DNA of 49,542 nt from a virus, in the IMG/VR virus record IMGVR_UViG_3300047094_001644, positions 1-49,542 of that record; one strand, given 5' to 3'. The first letter of the stretch is position 1. Each line of letters begins with the position of its first letter. The position numbers were made by a program, and so were the translations under genes. Positions 24,492-32,509 of this stretch are shown here, one piece after another. A model generated the notes under the pieces. The model searched no databases. It saw only the letters and a program-made list of their open reading frames with translations, and was not told the DNA's origin.

Positions 24492-24524
24492 GTCTCAAGT
24501 CCTGCCGTGGAGGGGGAAAACGAG

Positions 24525-24770
24525 TCAGCCCTTACCTAACTTTGCTATCAGGTAGGTTGACTTTATCTCTTTGTTATTTCTAAGCGATTTCGGAAGTATG
24601 TTGTATATGCCGGGATGTGCGGATACTAGTCTACAACATTCAGCAATGTTGTCTAGCGGAATCCGCTGTGTTTCCTTGCCCGATTTATCCACCCCGACAA
24701 TATCACCGTTTTTGCCCAAGAACAGAACGCCATCCACCACAGCAAAGGTGTTGGATCGTTCTTTTTTCAT
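24525..24770 (-). CDS. hypothetical protein, 81 aa
   Basis: Begins MKKERSNTFAVVDG. A beta-hairpin-rich start (VLFLGKNGDIVGVDKSG), then a helical end. It starts 5 nt after tRNA-Lys without a clear ribosome site. Its TGA directly abuts the element at 24512-24524. Confidence 0.5.
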   Translation of the reverse strand: MKKERSNTFAVVDGVLFLGKNGDIVGVDKSGKETQRIPLDNIAECCRLVSAHPGIYNILPKSLRNNKEIKSTYLIAKLGKG

Positions 24771-24775
24771 TTGAA

Positions 24776-24848
24776 TGAGACTGATGGGACTTGAACCCAT
24801 GACCAATCGGTTAAAAGCCGATTGCTCTACCAACTGAGCTACAGTCTC
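24776..24848 (-). tRNA. tRNA-Lys(TTT)
   Basis: Cloverleaf with acceptor GAGACTG/CAGTCTC, D arm AGCTCAGTTGGTAGAGC, anticodon loop CTTTTAA and T loop GTTCAAG. CCA is not encoded. It lies between two small protein genes. Confidence 0.95.
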
Positions 24849-24856
24849 GTTACCTA

Positions 24857-24896
24857 TTGATATCCCTTTCAAAACTCATCTGATACGGGATATCAA
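24857..24896 (-). other. inverted repeat before tRNA-Lys
   Basis: Perfect 10-nt arms TTGATATCCC and GGGATATCAA separated by 20 nt, between the 24905 stop and tRNA-Lys. Could be a terminator-like or processing hairpin; there is no U-run. Confidence 0.4.
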
Positions 24897-24904
24897 CTTT
24901 TAGG

Positions 24905-25324
24905 TCAACTTTCTGTAGTCACAGGCTGTCCAATAACTTCGTGCTGATTCGGCTCACACATACCGCCTTCAGCAGAGTCTTGCTCCTTGCTCAAAGCCTT
25001 TGCGCCACGGATCATCCACGAACGCAGGGGGAGTTCCTTGAGCCAATCTTGAAGCGTGGGAATCATACCCATGTCCTCAAGAACGTGCTGTTCGCCAAGC
25101 ATTCGGGTGGGGACAGGCTTGCCGTCTGACTTGCGAACGATCACCTCACCAAAGACTTGCTGCGCCATGTAGATGCCGAAAGACGAATGGAGAACAGAGC
25201 GGTGACGCGCATCGGGAAGATGAGCCTTCGTCTGATCGAACCATTCATGTAGAGCGATGTAATCTTCCGGCTGACCACCAAACTTCTTGGCGGAACTCTT
25301 GGCGTGGTAGTAAGGGTGGCTCAT
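24905..25324 (-). CDS. DUF6915 family protein, 139 aa
   Basis: Strong visual match to DUF6915: MSHPYYHAKSSAKKFGG, EDYIALHEWFDQTKAHL, RHRSVLHSSFGIYMAQ, then GEQHVLEDMGMIPTLQDWL. The conserved His residues suggest a metal-linked fold. Function unknown; frequent in phages. The element at 25345 is exactly 20 nt upstream. Confidence 0.8.
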   Translation of the reverse strand: MSHPYYHAKSSAKKFGGQPEDYIALHEWFDQTKAHLPDARHRSVLHSSFGIYMAQQVFGEVIVRKSDGKPVPTRMLGEQHVLEDMGMIPTLQDWLKELPLRSWMIRGAKALSKEQDSAEGGMCEPNQHEVIGQPVTTES

Positions 25325-25360
25325 GTCGTAAGTTCCGGTGCGGTGGGGGAAAACGAGGGT

Positions 25361-26563
25361 CTACCGATCTCCTGCCATCGCATACATATGCTTGTATGGA
25401 CGCAGTTCACGATTCCTTCTGACCATGCCATCAATGTACTGATACGCATGGGGTCCAAGTTGTGCAATCTTCTTGCAGAAGTCAACATCCTTGCGTAGAC
25501 GATTAGAGGCACACAGGAAGTTGCGAGGGGCAATCTTGCACATTCCGTACACGATGTCCTCGTCATCAGCCCATTCGTCAAAGGCTGACAGAACCATGTC
25601 AGTACGACTCCAAGCCTCATCAGAAATCGGGATGATTACACCTTTGTTCGTAAGGACAAAGTTGCAGTCAAACTGCTTCACTCCATCCTCAAACACAGGA
25701 GTGATGCTGCCTTCGCACTTGTCTCCACGGAATCTGCCGTTGATGCAACGCAGAATGGAGTTATCGTCAAGCAAGAATGCCTGATTGTCGTTAGTGAAAT
25801 GATCCGCTGATGCAACTGCACGATGAATAGGGCTTTCCTTGTCCTCAACGGCAGCGATACTCATGGAGGTACTCCACTTGTTGTTGCCCCTCATGGCAAT
25901 ATGCACACCCCTTCCGTCCCTATAGATCAGGCTTCCATCGCTGAATGAAGCCCAAATGCAATCACTTACGGTCTTGCACTTCCAGTCACAACTCTTGTCG
26001 CTATCTGAACCGTTCTTGTCCCAATAGTAAAGGAGACTGCCATCTTCACCCATCATGTACCCGCTGTCTCGCGCAATCGCAGCAGACTTGATTGCAGGAA
26101 ATGACTTAGCGTGTTGGAAGAACATGGTCGTTGACGGACCTTCTTCACGCAAGAACATGGGAACGCTCGTTCCATCCGTTTGAGTAAAGAGAATGGTCCC
26201 CCATCCAACGCACATGATGTTCTTGAAAGTACGGTCAAATGGGATAGAGTCCCATTGACGCTTCTTGAATGTACCCCAAGCGTACAGTCTGCCCGTGTTA
26301 TCAATGGCGAAAGTCATTCCCCACATGGTCACGCACTTCACGATGTGACCGATGTGCTGAGGAGGAGCGTGGAAATACTTGTTGCTGATGCTGCCGACAA
26401 TCACTCCGTTGGGAGAAATCTTCGTGTACGAGTGACACCCCTTGGAGTAGAAGCCAAAGGCTCCCTCACGACCCGCTTCTCCGACCATGCGAATGCTGCC
26501 ATCACTCAGGGTGAATGCGGCGGCGCTGTGTCCGCTGAAGAAAGAATCGACCTTGATGCTCAT
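25361..26563 (-). CDS. RCC1-like beta-propeller protein, 400 aa
   Basis: Repeated blades of about 50 residues with the RCC1-type pattern: SGHSAAAFTLSDGSIRMVG, WGMTFAIDNTGRLYAWG, WGTILFTQTDGTSVPM. A C-terminal non-repeat region follows. RCC1 propellers bind proteins or nucleosomes in eukaryotes; bacterial and phage copies are poorly known. A second RCC1-like gene lies 1.1 kb upstream (27656-28768). The element at 26584 is exactly 20 nt upstream. Confidence 0.7.
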   Translation of the reverse strand: MSIKVDSFFSGHSAAAFTLSDGSIRMVGEAGREGAFGFYSKGCHSYTKISPNGVIVGSISNKYFHAPPQHIGHIVKCVTMWGMTFAIDNTGRLYAWGTFKKRQWDSIPFDRTFKNIMCVGWGTILFTQTDGTSVPMFLREEGPSTTMFFQHAKSFPAIKSAAIARDSGYMMGEDGSLLYYWDKNGSDSDKSCDWKCKTVSDCIWASFSDGSLIYRDGRGVHIAMRGNNKWSTSMSIAAVEDKESPIHRAVASADHFTNDNQAFLLDDNSILRCINGRFRGDKCEGSITPVFEDGVKQFDCNFVLTNKGVIIPISDEAWSRTDMVLSAFDEWADDEDIVYGMCKIAPRNFLCASNRLRKDVDFCKKIAQLGPHAYQYIDGMVRRNRELRPYKHMYAMAGDR

Positions 26564-26601
26564 ACCTCAAACCCACGGCTAGAGGGGGAAAACGAGAAGG
26601 G

Positions 26602-27312
26602 TCAAGTAGTCAGTTTTTTGCCAACTGACACCAAGATGTCATCAACTGACTGAACAAGATTGTTCTTGTTGGAAATACTCATTTTTTCCGCGAAACTTCT
26701 GCGAACTGCCATCTCTCCCTCGCAGGTGACATTCAACTTGAGAATGTCAACATGGATGGTGATTGCCACATTCCTGTACGCATACGAGTTGATGAGCCAA
26801 TCATTGATGTCCCAAGTCCAAGTCTCGTAGTCAAGATCAATCGGCTTGTTCACATCCTTGAAGAAGGTGATGTCAATGGAATCATCACCATCAATGCCTG
26901 AGCCGATGGTGTAAATGTCCATCTTGATTGCCCCGGCAGCGAGAATCAAGGCAAGAGGTTGCCACCCAAGCAACTCCCATCCTTCGTCAACAACAAGGCA
27001 AAACTGAATACCCTCCGTGTTGTGAGGCATCGCTCCACCCACACGCTGAAGCGTGAGGATGTTGTCTGCGTCATCCTTGATCTTTTCCCAAACTTGCTCA
27101 GGAATGCAAGAGATTGAGTTGGGATCGCTGCGAATCAAGGCAAGTGCATATTCCTCGTTGGAATAATCAAGCCTCAGTGCATCAAGACCAAAAAGTCGAT
27201 TCAGTACGCCACGAACGGCGGGAGTTGAGAAACGATGCCCCCAATCCTTTGACTCCTTGAGGAGTGATCGGTAAGCCTTCACTACGGATGCGTTGTCCAA
27301 AACCTTGGTCAT
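26602..27312 (-). CDS. hypothetical protein, 236 aa
   Basis: Unrecognised acidic alpha/beta protein lying between the two RCC1-like genes. Contains WELLGWQPLALILAAGAIK and DYETWTWDINDW. The element at 27333 is exactly 20 nt upstream of ATG 27312. Confidence 0.6.
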   Translation of the reverse strand: MTKVLDNASVVKAYRSLLKESKDWGHRFSTPAVRGVLNRLFGLDALRLDYSNEEYALALIRSDPNSISCIPEQVWEKIKDDADNILTLQRVGGAMPHNTEGIQFCLVVDEGWELLGWQPLALILAAGAIKMDIYTIGSGIDGDDSIDITFFKDVNKPIDLDYETWTWDINDWLINSYAYRNVAITIHVDILKLNVTCEGEMAVRRSFAEKMSISNKNNLVQSVDDILVSVGKKLTT

Positions 27313-27345
27313 GCCGCAATCCTACCGGGAGAGGGGGAAAAAGAG

Positions 27346-27430
27346 TGGGACTGGTGGGACTTGAACCCACAAGACTTTTGAGGTCGGCAGATTTTAAGTC
27401 TGCTGCGTATGCCGATTCCGCCACAGTCCC
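27346..27430 (-). tRNA. tRNA-Leu(TAA)
   Basis: Class II tRNA with acceptor GGGACTG/CAGTCCC, anticodon loop CTTAAAA and a long variable arm. Its 3' end (discriminator A) directly abuts the 13-bp element at 27333-27345. CCA is not encoded. Confidence 0.95.
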
Positions 27431-27433
27431 GAA

Positions 27434-27517
27434 TGGCTCCGGTGGGGGTCGAACCCACACGCTTTTTACGGCGGCGGATTTTGAGTCCGCTGCGTCTGCC
27501 AGTTCCGCCACAGAGCC
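27434..27517 (-). tRNA. tRNA-Leu(CAA)
   Basis: Class II tRNA with acceptor GGCTCTG/CGGAGCC, anticodon loop CTCAAAA and a long variable arm. It lies 3 nt from tRNA-Leu(TAA). CCA is not encoded. Two leucine tRNAs suggest codon-usage compensation. Confidence 0.95.
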
Positions 27518-27534
27518 TTCAACGATTTATCGGT

Positions 27535-27663
27535 TCAAGGAAATCGGTCGATGGCAAAAAAGTAGGCAGTCCAAACAAAATGAGGCTGCATCCACTTTGG
27601 AGTATTGCTGATCCACCAATCCATGATCGGTTCAATGTTGGAATACCACTTGCGTTCAAACAT
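27535..27663 (-). CDS. small Trp-rich protein, 42 aa
   Basis: Begins MFERKWYSNIE, overlapping the RCC1 stop by 8 nt (ATGTTTGA). Aromatic-rich, possibly membrane-associated (WTAYFFAI). Weak ribosome site. Could be a real coupled gene. Confidence 0.45.
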   Translation of the reverse strand: MFERKWYSNIEPIMDWWISNTPKWMQPHFVWTAYFFAIDRFP

Positions 27664-28768
27664 TGACCGCCACCTCGCCCTTACACATCGGGCAAACAGG
27701 GGACTTTGCGACAAAGCGGAACTTGCACGGCTCACACTCGTAGTCGGAATCATCGCAATCATCGGTGATCGCGCTGACAGCGGCAACGACAATCGGCTTC
27801 GCCTTGGCGGTCTTGTCCTCACGAATCTCATAGATCATGCCGTCCTTGCGGGGGCATTCACGATGATCGTGACCTTCGATCACAAGTTCCTTGTTCTTGG
27901 TGTTGTCTCCAACAAGGACAAGATGGCGACTGCCTTCATTGTCGCTCACACAGATTGCATAACCATTATTGCCGCCATCGGCGCTCTCAATCGACCAACC
28001 ATCGGGAAGGCGAATGTTTCCGAAATGCTCTCCAACGACAACGAGTTCACGCTTGGAAACAACATATCCATAGAACTTGTTTGCACAGATCACATCGGTG
28101 ACATCACCCGCAATCTCCGCAATCTGCTGAGTTCCCGTGTGGGTGCGGGTGAGCAGATATGCCCTGTCATTCACATGGGCGATTGCAATGGTCGTGGTGT
28201 TGGGGTCGCCGCAACGAACCTTGGTAACTTTACCGGGAAGTCCGCTCAGGCTGCAAATGCTGCCACGAATGACGGAGATCGAACCCTTGAGATCATCAAC
28301 AACGAGAGTCCCGTTGTCATCAATGTCAAAGTCTCCGATGTTGGAGTCAAAGGTGAACACACCTTCATCCTTAGCCGTCTTGGAGTAAATCGTGGACGGG
28401 AGAACGCTGTACGGCTTCTGATCGCCAAACACGGCAATCCGATGCTTTCCGTCACCGTACTCAATGGTCGCAGCGGTGTAGTTGCGAGAGCAGCGAACGG
28501 TCTTGAACTTGCCACGACTGTTCAGATTGCCGCTGTTCAACTTGCCACCAAGCGCGTTGCCAATGGTGAAAAGACTGCCGTTGGAGTCAACGGCGGCAGA
28601 GTGAGAGAAGCCACAGGCTGCGCTCACGAACTTGCCAACCGGGAAGTCCAACTTGCTCTTGGCGCGGCTACCCCACCCAAGGATGCTGTCACCAATAAGG
28701 GCAGCAGAGTGAGAGTTGCTGACGCTGACCGAATCAACAGAGAGATTGTCGTAGATGCGTGCGGGCAT
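27656..28768 (-). CDS. RCC1-like propeller with C-terminal zinc ribbon, 370 aa
   Basis: Blades with the RCC1 pattern: SNSHSAALIGDSILGWGS, CGFSHSAAVDSNGSLFTIG, CSRNYTAATIEYGDG, and later FYGYVVSKRELVVVG. After a linker the end carries CEPCKFRFV and CPMCKGEV, a Cys4 zinc ribbon. A propeller plus zinc ribbon suggests a binding platform. The element at 28789 is exactly 20 nt upstream of ATG 28768. Followed by two tRNA-Leu genes. Confidence 0.75.
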   Translation of the reverse strand: MPARIYDNLSVDSVSVSNSHSAALIGDSILGWGSRAKSKLDFPVGKFVSAACGFSHSAAVDSNGSLFTIGNALGGKLNSGNLNSRGKFKTVRCSRNYTAATIEYGDGKHRIAVFGDQKPYSVLPSTIYSKTAKDEGVFTFDSNIGDFDIDDNGTLVVDDLKGSISVIRGSICSLSGLPGKVTKVRCGDPNTTTIAIAHVNDRAYLLTRTHTGTQQIAEIAGDVTDVICANKFYGYVVSKRELVVVGEHFGNIRLPDGWSIESADGGNNGYAICVSDNEGSRHLVLVGDNTKNKELVIEGHDHRECPRKDGMIYEIREDKTAKAKPIVVAAVSAITDDCDDSDYECEPCKFRFVAKSPVCPMCKGEVAVNV

Positions 28769-28777
28769 ATCGTAAGT

Positions 28778-29695
28778 TCACCGAGAGAGGGGGAAAAAGA
28801 GGTTTCTGTATTTGAGGAGAGCGAGTTCCTTTGCCTTTGCCTCAATCATCACATCGTATTGTCTGACTGGACAAAGTTCGGGAATCTCATTCACGATGTA
28901 GTCGGAATGTGCTTGGGGACGGCAACCCTCTTTAGGTTCACTATAATGAACTTTTGGAGTTTTTCCGTTCCAAGTGGAAAGAGCGATGTCTGCTACGGCT
29001 GTCAGTTCATCTCCACCTGTGTTGAGCGAGTGGTGATGAATGTCAAGAACAAGTGGAATACCTGTCTTTTCATGCACCGGAAGAAGGTCACGAATCGTCC
29101 ACATTCCCTCCTTGTCATCGTTTTCAAGCGTCAGCCTTGATTGAGCGCGTGGAGAAAGTCGGGAGAAGTTGTGGACAAACCGCTCTGCACACCCTTCCTT
29201 GCCGTCATACACACCACCAATGTGGATGTTGATTGGGAAGTCATCCATTCCAAGAAGATCGCCAACCATTGAGTGCATCTCCACGCACAGCAAGGACTTA
29301 GCGACAACTGCCTCATCAGGGGATGCAAGACAGGTGTATGGACCGGGGTGCATTGACAGCCGGATACCATGCTCACGGGCAAGGTTGCCGACATTCTGAA
29401 ACACGCCCTTGATCGTGAACGCAGTAGCGAGGTCATCAAGACCGTACTTCAGTTCGGGATGATCCATGAACGGAAACATCCCTGAACCAATGCGGAAGAA
29501 GTTGATTTTATTTTCAACATTCCACCACATGATCTTGAGCAGATCACGGGAGTTCGACAGGGCAAGTTCATTTACTCGCCGCAGACTAAACCCGTCCATC
29601 CGAAGCGTTCTGTCCGTAAAGACACGCTTGGAGACTGGCTTAGTCTCCCCGAGGGTCATATTCTGACAGGCATAACCGAGGTGTCGGATGGGCAT
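28778..29695 (-). CDS. uvsE: UV-damage endonuclease (UvdE family), 305 aa
   Basis: UVDE TIM-barrel. Starts MPIRHLGYACQNMTLGE (typical LGYAC-N opening). Then FFRIGSGMFPF, IRLSMHPGPYTCL (metal His), FPINIHIGGVYDGKEG, RLTLENDDK (metal Glu), and GIPLVLDIHHH with KVHYSEP. The family nicks DNA 5' of UV photoproducts, a repair route independent of UvrABC, and is plausible for a sunlight-exposed phage. ATG 29695 has AAGGA upstream. The element at 29729 is 33 nt upstream. Confidence 0.9.
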   Translation of the reverse strand: MPIRHLGYACQNMTLGETKPVSKRVFTDRTLRMDGFSLRRVNELALSNSRDLLKIMWWNVENKINFFRIGSGMFPFMDHPELKYGLDDLATAFTIKGVFQNVGNLAREHGIRLSMHPGPYTCLASPDEAVVAKSLLCVEMHSMVGDLLGMDDFPINIHIGGVYDGKEGCAERFVHNFSRLSPRAQSRLTLENDDKEGMWTIRDLLPVHEKTGIPLVLDIHHHSLNTGGDELTAVADIALSTWNGKTPKVHYSEPKEGCRPQAHSDYIVNEIPELCPVRQYDVMIEAKAKELALLKYRNLFFPLSR

Positions 29696-29746
29696 GATCG
29701 TCCTTGCTGCCACAACCTTCCCCATCGTGGGGGAAAAAGAGAAAAA

Positions 29747-29780
29747 GGTGAGGGGGAGGGCGAACCCTCAACCCCTCACC
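29747..29780 (-). terminator. Rho-independent terminator after the 29776 gene
   Basis: Arms GGTGAGGGG and CCCCTCACC with an inner GAGGG/CCCTC stem, followed by TTTTTCTCTTTTT, which includes the element at 29729. Strong terminator form. Confidence 0.8.
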
Positions 29781-30042
29781 CTTCCGGGGGCTTATTGAGT
29801 TTCACAAGATTGGGTCCGAACTCAGGATACGCAATACCCTGAGCGTCCAAAGAATCATAATACTGGTTCAATGAAGCACCGCTACCCGCAACAGGACTCG
29901 CATTCCTTCCAGTTACCAAGTTGTACAGTCCAACTCGCACCATCGGACTGAGGATTGGCTGAGGCAAAGACGGCGTATTATCAACCTGATTGATGATACG
30001 GCTTGTCTTTCGACTCTTACTGTATAGAGGATTGCGCTCCAT
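29776..30042 (-). CDS. hypothetical protein, 88 aa
   Basis: Begins MERNPLYSKSRKTSR. Pro/Asn/Ser-rich, probably extended. No motif; ribosome site weak. Its stop overlaps the terminator arm. It belongs to the 29.75-33.35 kb stretch that lacks the 13-bp element. Confidence 0.5.
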   Translation of the reverse strand: MERNPLYSKSRKTSRIINQVDNTPSLPQPILSPMVRVGLYNLVTGRNASPVAGSGASLNQYYDSLDAQGIAYPEFGPNLVKLNKPPEG

Positions 30043-30130
30043 GTCTATTAGTATACAAGTCTACATTCTTCTTGGTACGAAATCTCTCCATTTTTCCCAA
30101 GAAAGTTGACCATCGTAGATTAAAAAAAGA

Positions 30131-30158
30131 TAGCCCCGATCTCCGACAATCGGGGCTA
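30131..30158 (-). terminator. Rho-independent terminator after the 30182 gene
   Basis: Perfect arms TAGCCCCGAT and ATCGGGGCTA with an 8-nt loop, followed by TCTTTTTTT. Confidence 0.9.
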
Positions 30159-30181
30159 CCCCATCCCTCTCTCCTTGGCTC

Positions 30182-30499
30182 TTACGCAGAAGCTTGTCCG
30201 ATAATCTCGTTCAAGTTCTGAATGATGATCTGCGCTTCAGCATCGCCAGACTCAGCGCGCCTCTTGATTGCCCGAATCGCCCACGCAGCGCTCTTGATGA
30301 GTCCCTGCGTCTTCACTTCCTCAAGACCACGGGGGCAAGCCCATCCGTTGTCGTTGACTGAGCGAGCGTAGACACCTGGCTTGAACTCAACGGTGCTGAC
30401 GGCATCTTCGCAAACGCGAACATACTGTCCTGCACTATCTCCGTTCAAAACCGCAAGGCGGTCAAGACCACCTTTGGAGTTACTTGGGCGGCGCGACAT
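30182..30499 (-). CDS. hypothetical protein, 105 aa
   Basis: Basic N-terminus, beta-rich middle with a WACPRG segment, helical end. Unrecognised. Its ATG overlaps the upstream stop (TGATG). Confidence 0.6.
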   Translation of the reverse strand: MSRRPSNSKGGLDRLAVLNGDSAGQYVRVCEDAVSTVEFKPGVYARSVNDNGWACPRGLEEVKTQGLIKSAAWAIRAIKRRAESGDAEAQIIIQNLNEIIGQASA

Positions 30500-30831
30500 C
30501 AGCGAGCGTCTTTCTGTTTGTTCGTGCAGATGCGACTCTCAACCTGAGCCAGTTCACGGCGCACTCCATCAACATCTCTCTGGATGCTGTCTTCAACGGA
30601 ACTAACGTGATTGTACATATCACGCCGATTGTTGTCAGTTTCAACATTCATCTCATCAAAACGACGAGTGAAGTGAGCGGAACTGGCGATTGCACCAGCA
30701 ATGATGAAGAACTGCGAACCAAACAGAAAATACATGGAATACTGCGGCGCACTCATGGTGGCAGCAGAACCAAACAGCATTCCTGCACCGATGCTGAAAA
30801 GGATCACAGAGGTCTTGTTTCTTTCGTTCAT
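30499..30831 (-). CDS. two-helix membrane protein with coiled-coil tail, 110 aa
   Basis: Two membrane segments (residues 8-27 and 34-53), then a coiled-coil-like cytoplasmic tail to residue 105. ATG 30831 has AAGGAGAAG upstream. Function unknown. Confidence 0.6.
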   Translation of the reverse strand: MNERNKTSVILFSIGAGMLFGSAATMSAPQYSMYFLFGSQFFIIAGAIASSAHFTRRFDEMNVETDNNRRDMYNHVSSVEDSIQRDVDGVRRELAQVESRICTNKQKDAR

Positions 30832-30905
30832 TTTTTCTTCTCCTTGATATTCGTAAAAGTGACTAGGCATACGCCACGGTAAAAGCTTTATCCGTCTAGG
30901 CATAA

Positions 30906-30979
30906 TGGGAGATGTGGGGTTCGAACCCACGACCAAGCGATTATGAGTCGCCTGCTCTTGACCGCTGAGCTAATCTCCC
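30906..30979 (-). tRNA. tRNA with CAT anticodon (elongator Met or Ile2)
   Basis: Acceptor GGGAGAT/ATCTCCC, D arm AGCTCAGCGGTCAAGAGC, anticodon loop CTCATAA. A full G1-C72 pair argues against an initiator tRNA. CCA is not encoded. Sequence alone does not decide between elongator Met and lysidine-modified Ile. Confidence 0.9.
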
Positions 30980-31019
30980 ACCTAGTAATATCCAACAGAT
31001 AGAGAAGTGATACGGAATC

Positions 31020-31262
31020 TCAACCAATCCAGACTTCTTCTTGCTTGCTTTTTTCATTCACGATCTTTTTTGCGCCATACATAAGCCTTGGCTTACTCTG
31101 ACGGAAAATAGCGTTTTTGTTAGCGTGAATGGCAGCAGTCACCCCATGATCGTACCCGGTTTTGTGTCCGTCTTTGTTTCCCTGAGCGTAACCGAACTTC
31201 CAGCCAAAGTAAGCGGAAGCCACAGAGCAAATAGCGATACCGATCCCGTAAACCATTTCCAT
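31020..31262 (-). CDS. small N-terminally anchored membrane protein, 80 aa
   Basis: One membrane segment (residues 3-24), then a hydrophilic basic part. ATG 31262 follows AAAGGGA. Lies between tRNA-CAT and the tmRNA. Unrecognised. Confidence 0.55.
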   Translation of the reverse strand: MEMVYGIGIAICSVASAYFGWKFGYAQGNKDGHKTGYDHGVTAAIHANKNAIFRQSKPRLMYGAKKIVNEKSKQEEVWIG

Positions 31263-31291
31263 TGAATCCCTTTCTGTATTTAGTAGAAAAT

Positions 31292-31319
31292 CCCTCGCCC
31301 AGATTTCTCTGAACGAGGG
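31292..31319 (-). terminator. terminator after tmRNA
   Basis: Arms CCCTCG and CGAGGG with an inner CAGA/TCTG stem, followed by ATTTTCT. It sits 10 nt after the mature tmRNA 3' end. Confidence 0.75.
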
Positions 31320-31328
31320 CTTGCTGAA

Positions 31329-31683
31329 TGGAGCCGAGGGGAGTCGAACCCCTGTGTTGGCAAAAGTCCTATCGCACCTTCTCCACGCTAGGTACGAGTC
31401 CGTCGATCAAAGGAGTCCTCGTACCATGAGTCCTTTGAAAGTTCCAAATCATATAATATTAACTTCAGCGCCTTATGCGTTGGAACTTCGCAGTACGCTG
31501 ATCGACACTTCAGACAGTTCTTAGAAGCAAGTGTCCAACTTCTAAGAACTTTGCTGCATCAAGCAGCGACAGCCATCAACGATTCGTTGGCGGTTGTTGT
31601 TTGATCGGCTTTTTACGAGTTGCCCATCAGCCTCGTCGTGCAGTATCGAATAGTCCTTCAGCAATCGAAACCAGTTCAGCCCC
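31329..31683 (-). ncRNA. ssrA: tmRNA (ssrA), about 355 nt
   Basis: Complete one-piece tmRNA for trans-translation (ribosome rescue). The 5' end GGGGCTGAACTGGTTTCGA pairs with the 3' end CGGCTCC (G-C rich acceptor), with T arm GGGGTTCGACTCCCC. The tag reading frame (31559-31591) encodes ANESLMAVAA then TGA, preceded by CAACAACC. The tag ends in a ClpXP-type hydrophobic AVAA. Pseudoknot-like pairs are visible between the tag and the tRNA-like part (TTCTTAGAAG with CTTCTAAGAA). CCA is not encoded. It probably shares the sigma-70 promoter at 32064-32092 with the 31722 gene. Confidence 0.95.
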
Positions 31684-31721
31684 TTCACAGCCCATATTTC
31701 TATGGAACTGGGAAAAGTCCT

Positions 31722-32012
31722 TTACTCACGATCTGTTTTCCGCATCGCCTTCTGAGCAATGTTCTGCTCAAGACGGCTAGCAAAAGTCAGCAGATCGGCA
31801 TTTGATCCATCAAGAATCATGTTGCCATTGTCATCAGAGCAGCAGTCACGGATCATGCCGATGATCTCCTCAGCAAGAGCATCGTTCATGCCCACAAGAA
31901 CTCCCTGCGTGACAGGACTTGGAGGGAACACCCATCCATGAAGCCTCTGACGAGGTGTTGCATTTTCTTCAGTCAGACGAATAGACGAACTGCGAACAGA
32001 AATGTGACTCAT
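31722..32012 (-). CDS. hypothetical protein, 96 aa
   Basis: Begins MSHISVRSSSIRL. ATG 32012 follows AAAAGGAG. Contains EEIIGMIRDCCSDD and a helical end. Located directly upstream of tmRNA, but it has no SmpB features. Transcribed from a near-consensus sigma-70 promoter. Confidence 0.6.
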   Translation of the reverse strand: MSHISVRSSSIRLTEENATPRQRLHGWVFPPSPVTQGVLVGMNDALAEEIIGMIRDCCSDDNGNMILDGSNADLLTFASRLEQNIAQKAMRKTDRE

Positions 32013-32063
32013 GTTGAACTCCTTTTGTAAAAGGTAAATGAAGAATAAAACTCAGACATACAT

Positions 32064-32092
32064 AGTATAGCGTTGGTTCAATGGAGTGTCAA
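32064..32092 (-). promoter_or_regulatory. sigma-70 promoter upstream of the 31722 gene and tmRNA
   Basis: Minus strand: TTGACA (32087-32092), 17-nt spacer, TATACT (32064-32069). Near-perfect host-type promoter, about 50 nt before ATG 32012. Confidence 0.85.
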
Positions 32093-32125
32093 GTCCATTC
32101 TGTCCACTTTTATTATGAGACTAAG

Positions 32126-32199
32126 CGTTCCCGACTGGGCTCGAACCAGTAACCTGCCGCTTAGAAGGCGGCTGCTCTATCCAGTTGAGCTACGGGAAC
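32126..32199 (-). tRNA. tRNA-Arg(TCT)
   Basis: Acceptor GTTCCCG/CGGGAAC, anticodon loop CTTCTAA, T loop GTTCGAG. Discriminator G, CCA not encoded. Its 5' part overlaps the coding 3' end of the gene upstream. Confidence 0.95.
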
Positions 32200-32409
32200 A
32201 GTTTTGCGTTTAGCGCAGTCAGGACAAATCCTGGTTTTTTCATCCTTCTTGCTTGGATACCATCCGTAAGAGGCGCCGCCACTCACATCTTTGCCACACA
32301 CGGTCTTGCCGTCACTAGAAATAAAATGCGTGATAAGACCCTTGATGGAGTCCCAAGCGATTCCGTTCCCAATGGTTTGCGTAGCCTGATTGATACGAGG
32401 TTCGGGCAT
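32161..32409 (-). CDS. zinc-site protein overlapping tRNA-Arg, 82 aa
   Basis: The frame from ATG 32409 (MPEPRINQ) holds GKTVCGKDV and ICPDCAKRK. The last 13 codons lie inside the tRNA-Arg gene, as no stop occurs earlier. A TTG at 32457 would add CFCITCEKSW, giving a fuller Cys site, but sits on a terminator hairpin. Start uncertain. Confidence 0.5.
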   Translation of the reverse strand: MPEPRINQATQTIGNGIAWDSIKGLITHFISSDGKTVCGKDVSGGASYGWYPSKKDEKTRICPDCAKRKTVPVAQLDRAAAF

Positions 32410-32455
32410 CTCATTGGGTACTATCCAAGATTTCTCGCAAGTGATACAAAAGCAC

Positions 32456-32490
32456 AACGGCGAGTCGCTTTTTTAGGGCGACCCGCCGTT
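32456..32490 (-). terminator. terminator after the AT-hook gene
   Basis: Long stem AACGGCGGGTCGC with GCGACTCGCCGTT (one mismatch), loop rich in A, followed by GTGCTTTTGT. Lies 20 nt past the stop at 32510. Confidence 0.8.
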
Positions 32491-32509
32491 GGAACTTTTT
32501 CAATCAGAC

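Noticed and set aside
27605-29140. Plus-strand open frame of 511 codons
   Set aside because: Antisense to the zinc-ribbon RCC1-like protein and the end of UVDE, both well supported by motifs.
31329-31420. Separate tRNA at the tmRNA 3' end
   Set aside because: The tRNA-like 3' part lacks a D arm and anticodon arm of a tRNA; its acceptor partner is 350 nt away at the tmRNA 5' end.
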